Below are positions 1-5,958 of a stretch of 13,451 bases of DNA, piece after piece (the first letter of the stretch is position 1; each line of letters starts with the position of its first letter). Under the pieces are notes generated by a model. The model was not told where the DNA came from and did no database searches. It was given only the letters and a program-made list of their open reading frames with translations. The stretch is taken from positions 1 through 13,451 of the forward strand of contig JABMQR010000212.1 in the NCBI GenBank assembly GCA_013202335.1, in the 5' to 3' direction. The position numbers and the translations under genes are program-made. This stretch comes from Bacteroidota bacterium. GTDB lineage: Bacteria > Spirochaetota > Spirochaetia > JABMQR01.

Positions 1-1
1 G

Positions 2-544
2 GCTGTAGGAGCCTCCTTAGGTGAGGATTCAGTTCGGCAGGGAATAAATGCTATCGCAGTAGGTTTTGTACTCGTAATACTTTTCATGCTTTTTTATTAT
101 CGACGGGCAGGACTTGTTGCGGATACAGCACTGATTCTTAACCTGATAATAATTACAGCTGTGCTTTCAGCTTTTAATCTTACACTTACACTGACAAGTA
201 TTGCCGGTATTATTCTGACAGTAGGTATGGCTGTAGATGCAAATGTAATTATTTTCGAGAGAATTAAAGAAGAGTATCGTCTTGGAAAATCAGCAGAGGC
301 CTCAGTGAAGGCTGGATTTAAGAAAGCTTTCTGGACAATTATGGATGCAAATATTACAACCTTTATTGCCGCACTGGTTCTTGCTCAGCTTGGTACAGGC
401 GGGGTGAAAGGGTTTGCAAATACATTGGCTGTAGGTATTGTTACCTCAATGTTTACTGCACTGTTTGTTTCCAGACTGGTTTTTGATTTCTTTGTTCAAA
501 AAGTTAAAATCAATAAACTCCGGATCAGCTGGAGGATCAAATGA
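2..544 (+). CDS. secD: Protein translocase subunit SecD, C-terminal part (cut by window start)
   Basis: SecD and SecF form an inner-membrane complex that uses the proton gradient to help SecYEG pull proteins across the membrane. The reading frame is open from base 2, upstream of the first in-frame ATG at base 86, so this is the 3' part of a longer gene. The 180 visible residues begin with the family-typical GASLGEDSVRQGINA stretch. Membrane segments follow, around LVILFMLFYY and the ILNLIIITAVL region, and then the highly conserved TVGMAVDANVIIFERIKEE motif, which carries the Asp used in proton-driven function. The last two membrane segments and a short basic tail close the protein. The stop codon overlaps the secF start by four bases (ATGA), so the two are translationally coupled. 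The identity is secure. The N-terminal membrane segment and periplasmic domains lie outside the window. Confidence 0.95.
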   Translation, partial: AVGASLGEDSVRQGINAIAVGFVLVILFMLFYYRRAGLVADTALILNLIIITAVLSAFNLTLTLTSIAGIILTVGMAVDANVIIFERIKEEYRLGKSAEASVKAGFKKAFWTIMDANITTFIAALVLAQLGTGGVKGFANTLAVGIVTSMFTALFVSRLVFDFFVQKVKINKLRISWRIK

Positions 545-1872
545 AAAATAATACTATAATTAAATTTACAAAACATAGATTTCTGTTTTTCACCTTGTCA
601 CTACTGGTGATAGTTGGCGGTATAGCCGGGCTGCTTATCAATGATGGACTTAATCTGGGAATAGATTTTGAAGCAGGCCTTAGCCAGCGGATACAAATTG
701 CTGAACAAGCTATGTCTGTCTCTTACAGCGGTGCAGATGATGTTGTCCTGAATGTGGTAAATGGGGATATGGTTATTGAGATCAGAAACGAAGACGGTGT
801 TGAGAGAACAACTCTTTCCTCAGATGATTATGTAACTTTTGATGCATTAGCAGCAGAGCTTCAGGGTTTTGATGATGTGACTGTATCAGTAATCAGAGGG
901 GATGTCTCAAGCAGCAATATTGCTACAGGACTGGGACTTCCGTTTACTCTTTCTGCTGCCCCATCCGTTATTAATGCAGCAAACAGCAGCACTGAGAATT
1001 ATATTTCTATTGATGAAGTTCGTGAAGCACTCAATGAATTAAGTGGTTCATTACAGGTGCAGATTGTGGGTGATGCCTACCTGCAGGAGTTCCAGATACG
1101 GGTTGCAACTGATTCTGAAGGAACAAAAGAGGATCTCGAAGCACAAATTTTCAGCTTAATAGAGGGTAGCTTCGGTACTGATAATGTTATTGTTAAGCAA
1201 TCAGATTATGTTGGACCCAAATTTTCAAATCTGTTAACTTACCGATCAATAATAATGGTAGTTGTTGCACTTGCCCTCATTATGGCCTATATCTGGATTA
1301 GATTTCACTTTGCCTCAGCGCTCGCTGCAATTGCAGCTCTGACACATGATATTCTTATAATGATTGGATTTATTGCCGTATTTAGGCTTGAGGTTACTAC
1401 AACTACAATAGCTGCAGTTTTAACCATTATCGGTTATTCATTAAATGATACGATTGTTGTTTTTGACAGAATTCGGGAAAATGCCAAATTACTAAGAGGA
1501 ACGAAATTCGAGAGAGTTGTAAACATCAGTATTACACAGTCTCTGAGTAGAACCTTGATAACATCTTTTACAACCTTATTGGCTGTACTCCCTCTTTTTA
1601 TCTTTGCGAAAGGCACTATTCAGCTTTTTGCCCTTAACCTGATTGTTGGTATCGTTGTAGGTACCTATTCATCAATCTTTATTGCCTCTCCAGTGCTGCT
1701 TGCATTAACAAATGCCAGACTCAAAAGAAAGGCAAAACACCTTGGAAAGGATCCGGATGCAATTCTTGCAGAAGAAGTGGAAGCTGAATCCGGGAAGGGT
1801 GCACCATCTCTAGTGAAGGAGATTGAGATTACTTCAGTTCAGAGAAAGTTAAAAGGTAAAAGAAAAAAGTAG
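541..1872 (+). CDS. secF: Protein translocase subunit SecF, with enlarged periplasmic domain
   Basis: SecF is the partner of SecD in the proton-driven secretion auxiliary complex of the inner membrane. The start is fixed by a GGAGG site at 531-535, five bases before the ATG, and by the ATGA overlap with secD. Residues 12-33 form the first membrane segment. GIDFEAG at 40-46 is a variant of the usual GIDFTGG. The periplasmic part runs to about residue 230 and ends in the conserved VGP (224-226). Five more membrane segments follow, from about 234 to 390, including the signature GYSLNDTIVVFDRIREN (298-314). A charged cytoplasmic tail of about 50 residues ends the protein. At 443 residues it is well over the roughly 300-320 of typical SecF. 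The extra length lies mostly between the first membrane segment and the periplasmic core (about residues 50-150), plus the tail. The function assignment is firm; the role of the insert is unknown. Confidence 0.95.
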   Translation: MKNNTIIKFTKHRFLFFTLSLLVIVGGIAGLLINDGLNLGIDFEAGLSQRIQIAEQAMSVSYSGADDVVLNVVNGDMVIEIRNEDGVERTTLSSDDYVTFDALAAELQGFDDVTVSVIRGDVSSSNIATGLGLPFTLSAAPSVINAANSSTENYISIDEVREALNELSGSLQVQIVGDAYLQEFQIRVATDSEGTKEDLEAQIFSLIEGSFGTDNVIVKQSDYVGPKFSNLLTYRSIIMVVVALALIMAYIWIRFHFASALAAIAALTHDILIMIGFIAVFRLEVTTTTIAAVLTIIGYSLNDTIVVFDRIRENAKLLRGTKFERVVNISITQSLSRTLITSFTTLLAVLPLFIFAKGTIQLFALNLIVGIVVGTYSSIFIASPVLLALTNARLKRKAKHLGKDPDAILAEEVEAESGKGAPSLVKEIEITSVQRKLKGKRKK

Positions 1873-1894
1873 ATAGTTGTTAAATCGATATCAG

Positions 1895-1928
1895 GCCATC
1901 TGGGGTTAAACCGGATGGCTTTTTTTTT
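1895..1928 (+). terminator. Rho-independent terminator after secDF
   Basis: GCCATC at 1895-1900 pairs with GATGGC at 1914-1919. The stem extends inward by a T-G wobble and two G-C pairs and closes on a 7-nt loop. Nine Ts follow at 1920-1928. This is a strong intrinsic terminator 23 nt after the secF stop and separates secDF from the methyltransferase-ispH group. Confidence 0.93.
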
Positions 1929-1985
1929 AATTTCCTATAATTGTGCTGAGTATTCAAATGGAAAGGAATGTGCTATATTTTCGTA

Positions 1986-2000
1986 TATAATGTTTAGGAG
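1986..2000 (+). promoter_or_regulatory. -10-like box and ribosome binding site before the O-methyltransferase
   Basis: A perfect TATAAT lies at 1986-1991, but no convincing -35 box stands 16-18 bases upstream, so the promoter call is weak. A second TATAAT at 1936-1941 is also possible. TAGGAG at 1995-2000 is a good ribosome binding site eight bases before a TTG codon at 2009, and this decides the start of the next gene. If the first TATAAT is used, the leader would be only about ten bases long and would start close to this site, which argues for the upstream box instead. Confidence 0.4.
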
Positions 2001-2008
2001 CAGTAGTT

Positions 2009-2659
2009 TTGGAACATAGTCCCTATCTCTATTCATTCCTCACTCATGATATTCTGCTGACAGAGCAATTGGAGCTGGAGGCGGAGTTCCGGGATGATAT
2101 TCAGCCCTTTGTGGAGAGGGAAACAGCAAAACTCATATCTCTTCTCATTCGTTTAACCAGTGCAAAGCAGGTCCTGGAGCTTGGGACAGGTATAGCCTAC
2201 TCAACAATCTGGCTCGGTGGTGCTGTTAAGGAAGTGGGGGGGGGTGGAAAACTTATTACTATTGATAATCATGAACGTACCGGAATTGAGGCAAAAGCAA
2301 ATATAGAGAAGGCGAACCTGTCTGAAGTTGTTGAACTAAGACAAGGAGACGCCGGTGCACTGATTCCAAAGATGGCAAAATCAGAACCCGCAGCCTATGA
2401 TATAATTTTCCAGGACTGTGGGAAATACCTCTATCCGCTGCTGTATGAAGATTTATATACACTGCTGAAACCCGGTGGATTACTCATTACAGATGATACC
2501 CTTTTTCGGGTACATACCGACATCAGGAAGGGACTTGGGAAGTATGTAGATACCTATAACAAAAAACTTTTCGCTGATACACGTTACTACTCAACAATGC
2601 TGCCGGTAGGACACGGTTTTGCGGTAAGTTTAAAGATAGTGCCTGGGGTGAAACTATGA
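2009..2659 (+). CDS. SAM-dependent O-methyltransferase (YrrM / caffeoyl-CoA OMT-like)
   Basis: This is a class I S-adenosylmethionine methyltransferase of the small O-methyltransferase family that includes YrrM/TrmR and catechol or caffeoyl-CoA methyltransferases; its substrate cannot be told from the sequence. Motif I is VLELGTGIAYST (55-66). The acidic residue expected to bind the SAM ribose is in TIDNHE (84-89), QGDA is at 112-115, the metal/substrate region is DIIFQDCGK (131-139), and LKPGGLLITDDTLF follows. The length of 216 residues is normal for the family. The start is TTG, supported by TAGGAG eight bases upstream. A run of nine Gs at 2236-2244 encodes part of V76-G80. Loss or gain of one G would give an early stop, so the gene could be phase-variable. 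Its stop overlaps the ispH start (ATGA), so the two are translationally coupled. A tRNA wobble-uridine methyltransferase (TrmR-like) role is one possibility. Confidence 0.85.
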   Translation: MEHSPYLYSFLTHDILLTEQLELEAEFRDDIQPFVERETAKLISLLIRLTSAKQVLELGTGIAYSTIWLGGAVKEVGGGGKLITIDNHERTGIEAKANIEKANLSEVVELRQGDAGALIPKMAKSEPAAYDIIFQDCGKYLYPLLYEDLYTLLKPGGLLITDDTLFRVHTDIRKGLGKYVDTYNKKLFADTRYYSTMLPVGHGFAVSLKIVPGVKL

Positions 2660-3522
2660 ATATAATACGATCTGAAGTTATGGGTTTTTGCTCCGGTGTG
2701 CGAACAGCAGTAAGTGCTGTGTATGATGCAGTAGAGCTCGGAAAAAAACTGGGGAAATCTGTTTATACTATTGGCCCACTCATACATAATGATATGTTTC
2801 TTGAAAAACTACGGGTAGATATGGGTGTTAAAGTGATTGGCAGTCCCCAAGAGGCAGAGCCGGGGATAGCAGTTATACGTGCTCATGGAATCCCCGAATC
2901 CGAGCGTGAAGCTTTTCTGGAAAATGGATACCAATTGATTGACGGCACCTGTCAGCGGGTACTGAGATCACAAAGGCTTATCAGGAAATTTGCAGCAGAG
3001 AACAAACAGATATGTATTGCAGGGAATCCTGATCATGGCGAAGTTCATGCAGTTCAGGGGGCGGTAGAAGGGTATCCTCATGTAATTGTAATTTCCGGAC
3101 CGGAATATATTCCTGATACAATAGATTATACTATTTCGTCAGTTCTATTGCCTCAGACAACATTTTCATTGGATAGCTATACAAACATTTCCAGAACACT
3201 TATTGAGAAATTTTCGGACTCATCTGCAGATATTGAAGTAATTGACAGTATTTGCCCTTCAACAATAAACCGGCAGAAAGCACTCGGTAAGCTTAATGCA
3301 ATGGCGGATGCAATACTGGTTATCGGTGGTAAACAAAGTGCAAACACCCGCAGACTCTTTGAACTAGTAAAAGAATCCGGGACACCAGTGTGGCATATAT
3401 CCGGAGAAGATGAGCTTGATTCCAAACTTCTTTCCTATCAAACCATAGGGATAACAGCAGGAGCATCAACCCCGGAATGGTTGGTGGAGGAAATCATCGG
3501 GAAATTACGGTTGTTGTCATAA
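2656..3522 (+). CDS. ispH: 4-hydroxy-3-methylbut-2-enyl diphosphate reductase (IspH/LytB)
   Basis: IspH is the cytosolic iron-sulfur enzyme that makes IPP and DMAPP from HMBPP, the last step of the MEP (non-mevalonate) isoprenoid pathway. All key residues can be placed. The three [4Fe-4S] ligands are C12 (GFCSGV), C99 (DGTC) and C200 (SICPST). The substrate-binding histidines are H44, H77 (AHGIP) and H127 (HGEVH). The proton-donating glutamate is E129, T168 lies in the QTT motif, and S228 and N230 are in GGKQSAN. S271 lies in GASTPEW. The length of 288 residues is typical. The Pro that usually follows the second cysteine (TCP) is Gln here. GGGGTG at 2645-2650, just inside the end of the methyltransferase gene, is the ribosome binding site, and the ATG overlaps that gene's stop. 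Presence of the MEP pathway fits many free-living spirochaetes. Confidence 0.96.
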   Translation: MNIIRSEVMGFCSGVRTAVSAVYDAVELGKKLGKSVYTIGPLIHNDMFLEKLRVDMGVKVIGSPQEAEPGIAVIRAHGIPESEREAFLENGYQLIDGTCQRVLRSQRLIRKFAAENKQICIAGNPDHGEVHAVQGAVEGYPHVIVISGPEYIPDTIDYTISSVLLPQTTFSLDSYTNISRTLIEKFSDSSADIEVIDSICPSTINRQKALGKLNAMADAILVIGGKQSANTRRLFELVKESGTPVWHISGEDELDSKLLSYQTIGITAGASTPEWLVEEIIGKLRLLS

Positions 3523-3558
3523 AAGTAATAATAGTTTAAAAAGGTATCAGGAAGTACA

Positions 3559-4356
3559 ATGAATATTCAGAAAAAAATTGAAAGAATCCGCCATAAGAAA
3601 GCTTTTATTTGTGATATGGATGGAGTTATTTATCATGGAAACAAACTATTGGATGGGGTTGTAGAGTTTGTTGAGTGGCTGCAGGCGAATGATAAGAAGT
3701 ATCTGTTTTTGACAAACTCAAGCGAGAGGTCCCCTCTGGAGCTTCAGCAGAAACTTGCAAGATTGGGTGTAACTATTGAAAAAGAGCATTTTTATACATC
3801 AGCACTTGCTACAGCTATTTTTCTTCAGTCTCAGGACCCCAATGGTACCGCGTATGTAATAGGTGAGCCGGGATTAATTAATGCATTATATGAAGTCGGG
3901 TATTCCATGAATGATATAAATCCAGACTATGTTGTCGTTGGAGAAGCCCGGGCTTACAATCTTGATTCAGTAACACATGCGGTTAATCTTGTAGTAAGAG
4001 GCGCCCGGCTTATTGGAACAAATCCAGATCTGACCGGGCCAATTGAAAATGGAATTATGCCGGCTACAGGAGCATTAATTGCTCCAATTTCCCTGGCTAC
4101 TGGGGTCAATCCCTATTTTGTGGGGAAGCCTAATCCGCTAATGATGCGAACTGCCCTGAAACGGTTAGGCTGCAAGCGGGAAGAGACAGTAATTATAGGT
4201 GATCGTATGGATACGGATATACTCTCTGGAATTGAGTCTGAAATTGATAGTCTCCTGGTCTTAACAGGAGTGACCGACAGAGAAACAATAAATAAATTTG
4301 CATACAGACCGTTTTTAGTTCTTGATGGGGTAAAAGATATCCCCGGGATGTTGTAG
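3559..4356 (+). CDS. HAD-superfamily IIA phosphatase, NagD-like
   Basis: This is a cytosolic haloacid-dehalogenase-type phosphatase of subfamily IIA (NagD / p-nitrophenylphosphatase / AraL-like). Such enzymes hydrolyse small phosphorylated metabolites, often nucleoside monophosphates or sugar phosphates. The catalytic motif I is DMDGV (19-23, nucleophile D19 and acid/base D21). Motif II is LTNSS (51-55). The large IIA cap domain lies between motifs II and III. Motif III is the Lys in VGKPNP (about residue 190), and motif IV is GDRMDTD (214-220), which binds Mg2+. The length of 265 residues is usual. AGGAAG at 3549-3554 precedes the ATG by four bases. The gene follows ispH after 36 nt with no terminator between, so it probably belongs to the same transcript. 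The substrate cannot be predicted. Confidence 0.9.
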   Translation: MNIQKKIERIRHKKAFICDMDGVIYHGNKLLDGVVEFVEWLQANDKKYLFLTNSSERSPLELQQKLARLGVTIEKEHFYTSALATAIFLQSQDPNGTAYVIGEPGLINALYEVGYSMNDINPDYVVVGEARAYNLDSVTHAVNLVVRGARLIGTNPDLTGPIENGIMPATGALIAPISLATGVNPYFVGKPNPLMMRTALKRLGCKREETVIIGDRMDTDILSGIESEIDSLLVLTGVTDRETINKFAYRPFLVLDGVKDIPGML

Positions 4357-4385
4357 GGGATTGAGTTAGTCGACTAATAACATCC
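4346..4385 (+). repeat. Nested inverted repeats with a perfect 12-bp palindrome
   Basis: GGATGTT (4346-4352, running over the end of the phosphatase gene) pairs with AACATCC (4379-4385). Inside lies the perfect palindrome TTAGTCGACTAA (4366-4377). No T-run follows, so it is not a classic terminator. The palindrome shares the half-sites TTAGTC / ACTAA with the tandem array at 5389-5480, on the other side of rex. It could be a DNA-binding site, or a hairpin marking the end of the upstream transcript. Confidence 0.5.
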
Positions 4386-4478
4386 TGCTGCAATATACTT
4401 GTAACAGGCAAACAGTTATAAATATATTACAAAAATAGTCATAATAATTTTATGGTTATGAAATAAACGTATTTTTCT

Positions 4479-4506
4479 TTTAATTTAGTTAAAAAGTAGG
4501 TATAAT
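4479..4506 (+). promoter_or_regulatory. Promoter of rex, probably giving a leaderless mRNA
   Basis: A perfect -10 box TATAAT lies at 4501-4506. The best -35 is the weak TTTAAT at 4479-4484 (16-bp spacing). Only six bases separate the -10 box from the rex ATG, so transcription would begin at about the A of the ATG. The only ribosome-binding-like bases (AGTAGG, ending at 4500) overlap the region upstream of the -10 box and would not be in such a transcript. A second possible promoter lies upstream: TTGTAA (4399-4404), 18 bp, TATATT (4423-4428). It would give a leader of about 80 nt. Confidence 0.6.
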
Positions 4507-4512
4507 CTTTTT

Positions 4513-5184
4513 ATGAATAGACTTGAAAACTATGCAATTCCTCTTCCTACAATCAGAAGATTCCCGGCATACCTTCGTTTGCTTAAAGATCATGCAAACC
4601 AGGGAGAGATGTGGATATCTGCGACAACACTTGCAGATCAATTAAAACTGAAACCTATTCAGGTGAGAAAAGACATGGCCTGTACCGGAGTTGAGGGGAA
4701 ACCAAAAGTTGGTTTCCAGGTTTGTGAACTTATTCTCGCGATTGAACACTATCTTGGATGGGATAATACTACTGATGCAATTCTCATTGGAGCAGGAAAC
4801 CTTGGCGCTGCATTGATAGGGTATAAGGGTTTTGAGAATAATGGTTTGAGAATTATTGCAGTATTTGACAAAGATCGGAGAAAGGTCGGAAGTCAAATAG
4901 GTGGAATAGTGATTTCACAAATCGAAGATCTTGATGATACAGTAAAAAATCTTGGGATAAACATAGCAGTAATAACTGTACCGGCAGAAGCAGCGCAGCC
5001 TGTAGCAGAATTGGCTGTTGAAGCTGGGATCAAAGGGATTTGGAATTTTGCCCCAAAAAGTTTAGATCTGCCCGATAATATTATTGTTCAGAAAACTGAC
5101 CTTGCTACCAGCTTCGCCGAATTGTCAGCAAAATTGAAAAGTCACCTCTATGAACAGAAACAGGTTCAGGGAGAAGACGACTAG
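4513..5184 (+). CDS. rex: Redox-sensing transcriptional repressor Rex
   Basis: Rex is a cytosolic dimeric repressor that binds operators of fermentation and respiration genes and leaves DNA when the NADH/NAD+ ratio rises. The N-terminal winged-helix domain (about 1-80) opens with the family signature IPLPTIRRFPAYL and contains the recognition-helix stretch QVRKDMACTG. The wing reads GKPKVGF, unlike the FGKRGVGY of classical Rex, so operator preference may differ. The Rossmann domain follows, with GAGNLG at 93-98 and an acidic residue (D119 in VFDKD) that selects NAD(H) over NADP(H). The final helix (about 200-215) is the domain-swapping helix of the dimer. The length of 223 residues is normal. 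The start lies six bases after a perfect -10 box. No classical Rex operator (TTGTGAAN4TTCACAA) was found upstream, so autoregulation is not evident. Confidence 0.92.
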   Translation: MNRLENYAIPLPTIRRFPAYLRLLKDHANQGEMWISATTLADQLKLKPIQVRKDMACTGVEGKPKVGFQVCELILAIEHYLGWDNTTDAILIGAGNLGAALIGYKGFENNGLRIIAVFDKDRRKVGSQIGGIVISQIEDLDDTVKNLGINIAVITVPAEAAQPVAELAVEAGIKGIWNFAPKSLDLPDNIIVQKTDLATSFAELSAKLKSHLYEQKQVQGEDD

Positions 5185-5202
5185 AGTCTCTGTAGTATAA
5201 TA

Positions 5203-5227
5203 CTGAACCCTTAACGTAAAGGTTCAG
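5203..5227 (+). terminator. Hairpin after rex, possible weak terminator
   Basis: CTGAACC (5203-5209) pairs perfectly with GGTTCAG (5221-5227) around an 11-nt loop, 18 nt after the rex stop. No U-tract follows, so termination here would be inefficient or factor-dependent. It overlaps the first codons of the degraded exporter reading frame. Confidence 0.35.
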
Positions 5228-5404
5228 CTGCATTCGCAACTGATAATTAGAATAATAGCCCCCCTTACCCTTGTTTTAGCAATTGAGAGTGCGGAGAAGG
5301 ATGTCTTTGATCTTGAGGGGCTGCATCTTTTTGAAAAAATAATAAAAGAGATCGAAACCCTTGATGGAATAGGGGAGAGTATCAGTCCCTTAGTCCTGAT
5401 CTAA
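5207..5404 (+). pseudogene. Remnant of an RND/MMPL-type exporter gene (N-terminal fragment, no start codon)
   Basis: The frame beginning at 5207 is open for 65 codons up to TAA at 5402-5404, but it has no ATG, GTG or TTG start and is preceded by an in-frame TGA at 5204. Its translation is not random. A hydrophobic stretch (HSQLIIRIIAPLTLVLA) is followed by an amphipathic segment (ESAEKDVFDLEGLHLFEKI) and by IKEIETLDGIGESISPLVL. The second half resembles the conserved region of RND-superfamily exporters in which 'VFD..gL..i..i...ie.l.GV..v.Sl' follows the first membrane helix. The roughly 40 residues normally present between that helix and this motif are missing, which suggests an internal deletion. 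The tandem repeat array begins inside the last codons. The family assignment is inference from pattern memory. What is directly visible is a coding-like fragment without start or remainder. Confidence 0.45.
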
Positions 5405-5480
5405 GTACCCTTAGTCATAAACTAAGTACTCTTAGTCCTGATCTAAGTACCCTTAGTCATAAACTAAGTACTCTTAGTCC
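5389..5480 (+). repeat. Tandem array of four 21-bp palindromic units plus a partial fifth
   Basis: Units lie at 5389-5409, 5410-5430, 5431-5451 and 5452-5472, with the first eight bases of a fifth at 5473-5480. Units 1 and 3 are identical (CTTAG, TCCTGAT, CTAAG, then TACC). Units 2 and 4 are identical (CTTAGT, CATAA, ACTAAG, then TACT). The array is therefore a 42-bp block repeated twice. Each unit holds an inverted repeat, and a further inverted repeat, ACTAAG-TACT-CTTAGT, spans the joints after units 2 and 4. The 21-bp period equals two turns of B-DNA, so all centres face the same side. The array ends directly at the -35 box (TTGACA, 5481-5486) of the thrS promoter. It is most simply read as a cluster of binding sites for a dimeric regulator. 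A chance tandem expansion is the alternative. Confidence 0.9.
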
Positions 5481-5509
5481 TTGACATAATATCAGGAATT
5501 TCGCATAGT
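5481..5509 (+). promoter_or_regulatory. Promoter of the thrS T-box leader
   Basis: A perfect -35 box TTGACA (5481-5486) and a -10-like CATAGT (5504-5509, four of six matches) are separated by 17 bp. Transcription would start near 5516, just before the first conserved bases of the T-box leader. The -35 box abuts the tandem palindrome array, which places that array where an activator, or a repressor that bends DNA, would act. Confidence 0.65.
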
Positions 5510-5515
5510 TTAGAC

Positions 5516-5860
5516 AAAGCTGAGACGGAGACGATTAGGAAGTTAAGCTGTCAGTGTGAAAAGTATTATGTTTTCAGCACTGCAGAGAGGGTATCCAGTC
5601 AGGATTATTCGGGAAACCGGAATTCCTGCAGGCTGCAAGATATCCGGCAGACTCCTTCTGAAAACCACTCCTGAGCTGCAGGCTGAACAATTTATTCTGC
5701 TTTGAAAAATGGGCAGACTAAATATATTAAGCCGTTGCCGTCCTCCCTGCGTTATGGGAAAATGAAGAGCCGAAATTAGTGCAGAAAGTGAAAAAGCTGT
5801 TTCGGAAGTAAGGTGGAACCGCGGAAACCGTGGCCTCTAATAAGAGCCTTTGTGTTTTTC
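5516..5860 (+). promoter_or_regulatory. T-box leader sensing tRNA-Thr, upstream of thrS
   Basis: T-box leaders bind a specific tRNA through a codon-like specifier and a bulge that pairs with the free tRNA 3' end. Uncharged tRNA then favours expression of the downstream gene. Visible elements in order are: a purine-rich GA-type motif (GACGGAGACGATTAGGAAG) near the 5' end; an AGAGAG bulge motif at about 5584-5589; the specifier ACC (threonine) at 5664-5666 in the typical setting ACC-ACTCCTGAGC; and the core T-box AAGGTGGAACCGCGG at 5810-5824, with TGGA (5814-5817) expected to pair with the tRNA NCCA end. The specifier matches the product of the next gene, threonyl-tRNA synthetase. The antiterminator can form as GCGG (5821-5824) with CCGT (5828-5831) plus AGG (5811-5813) with CCT (5834-5836), which is less regular than in classical examples. 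The outer boundaries are approximate. Confidence 0.88.
5832..5859 (+). terminator. Putative T-box terminator
   Basis: GG (5832-5833) and CTCT (5835-5838), with C5834 bulged, pair with AGAG (5843-5846) and CC (5847-5848) around an AATA loop. A T-rich tail follows at 5849-5859. The stem uses the CCT that the antiterminator would need, so the two structures exclude each other, as expected for a transcriptional T-box. The stem is short and has a bulge, so the terminator is weaker than usual. About 100 nt of further leader separate it from the thrS start. Confidence 0.55.
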
Positions 5861-5958
5861 GTCCTTGCATGATGGTATGGATTGTCCTGAACGATTCATG
5901 GTATCTGTAGTTGGATGCAAAGCATGAAGGCTTTATATATGTATAGGAGTAAAGAGTA

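Noticed and set aside
4399..4432. TTGTAA...TTACAA inverted repeat upstream of rex as a Rex operator
   Set aside because: The half-sites are 22 bases apart, while Rex operators have about four bases between half-sites. The sequence fits better as an alternative promoter.
5389..5480. Tandem repeats as a short CRISPR array
   Set aside because: The units are contiguous, alternate between two exact versions and have no unique spacers. No cas gene is nearby.
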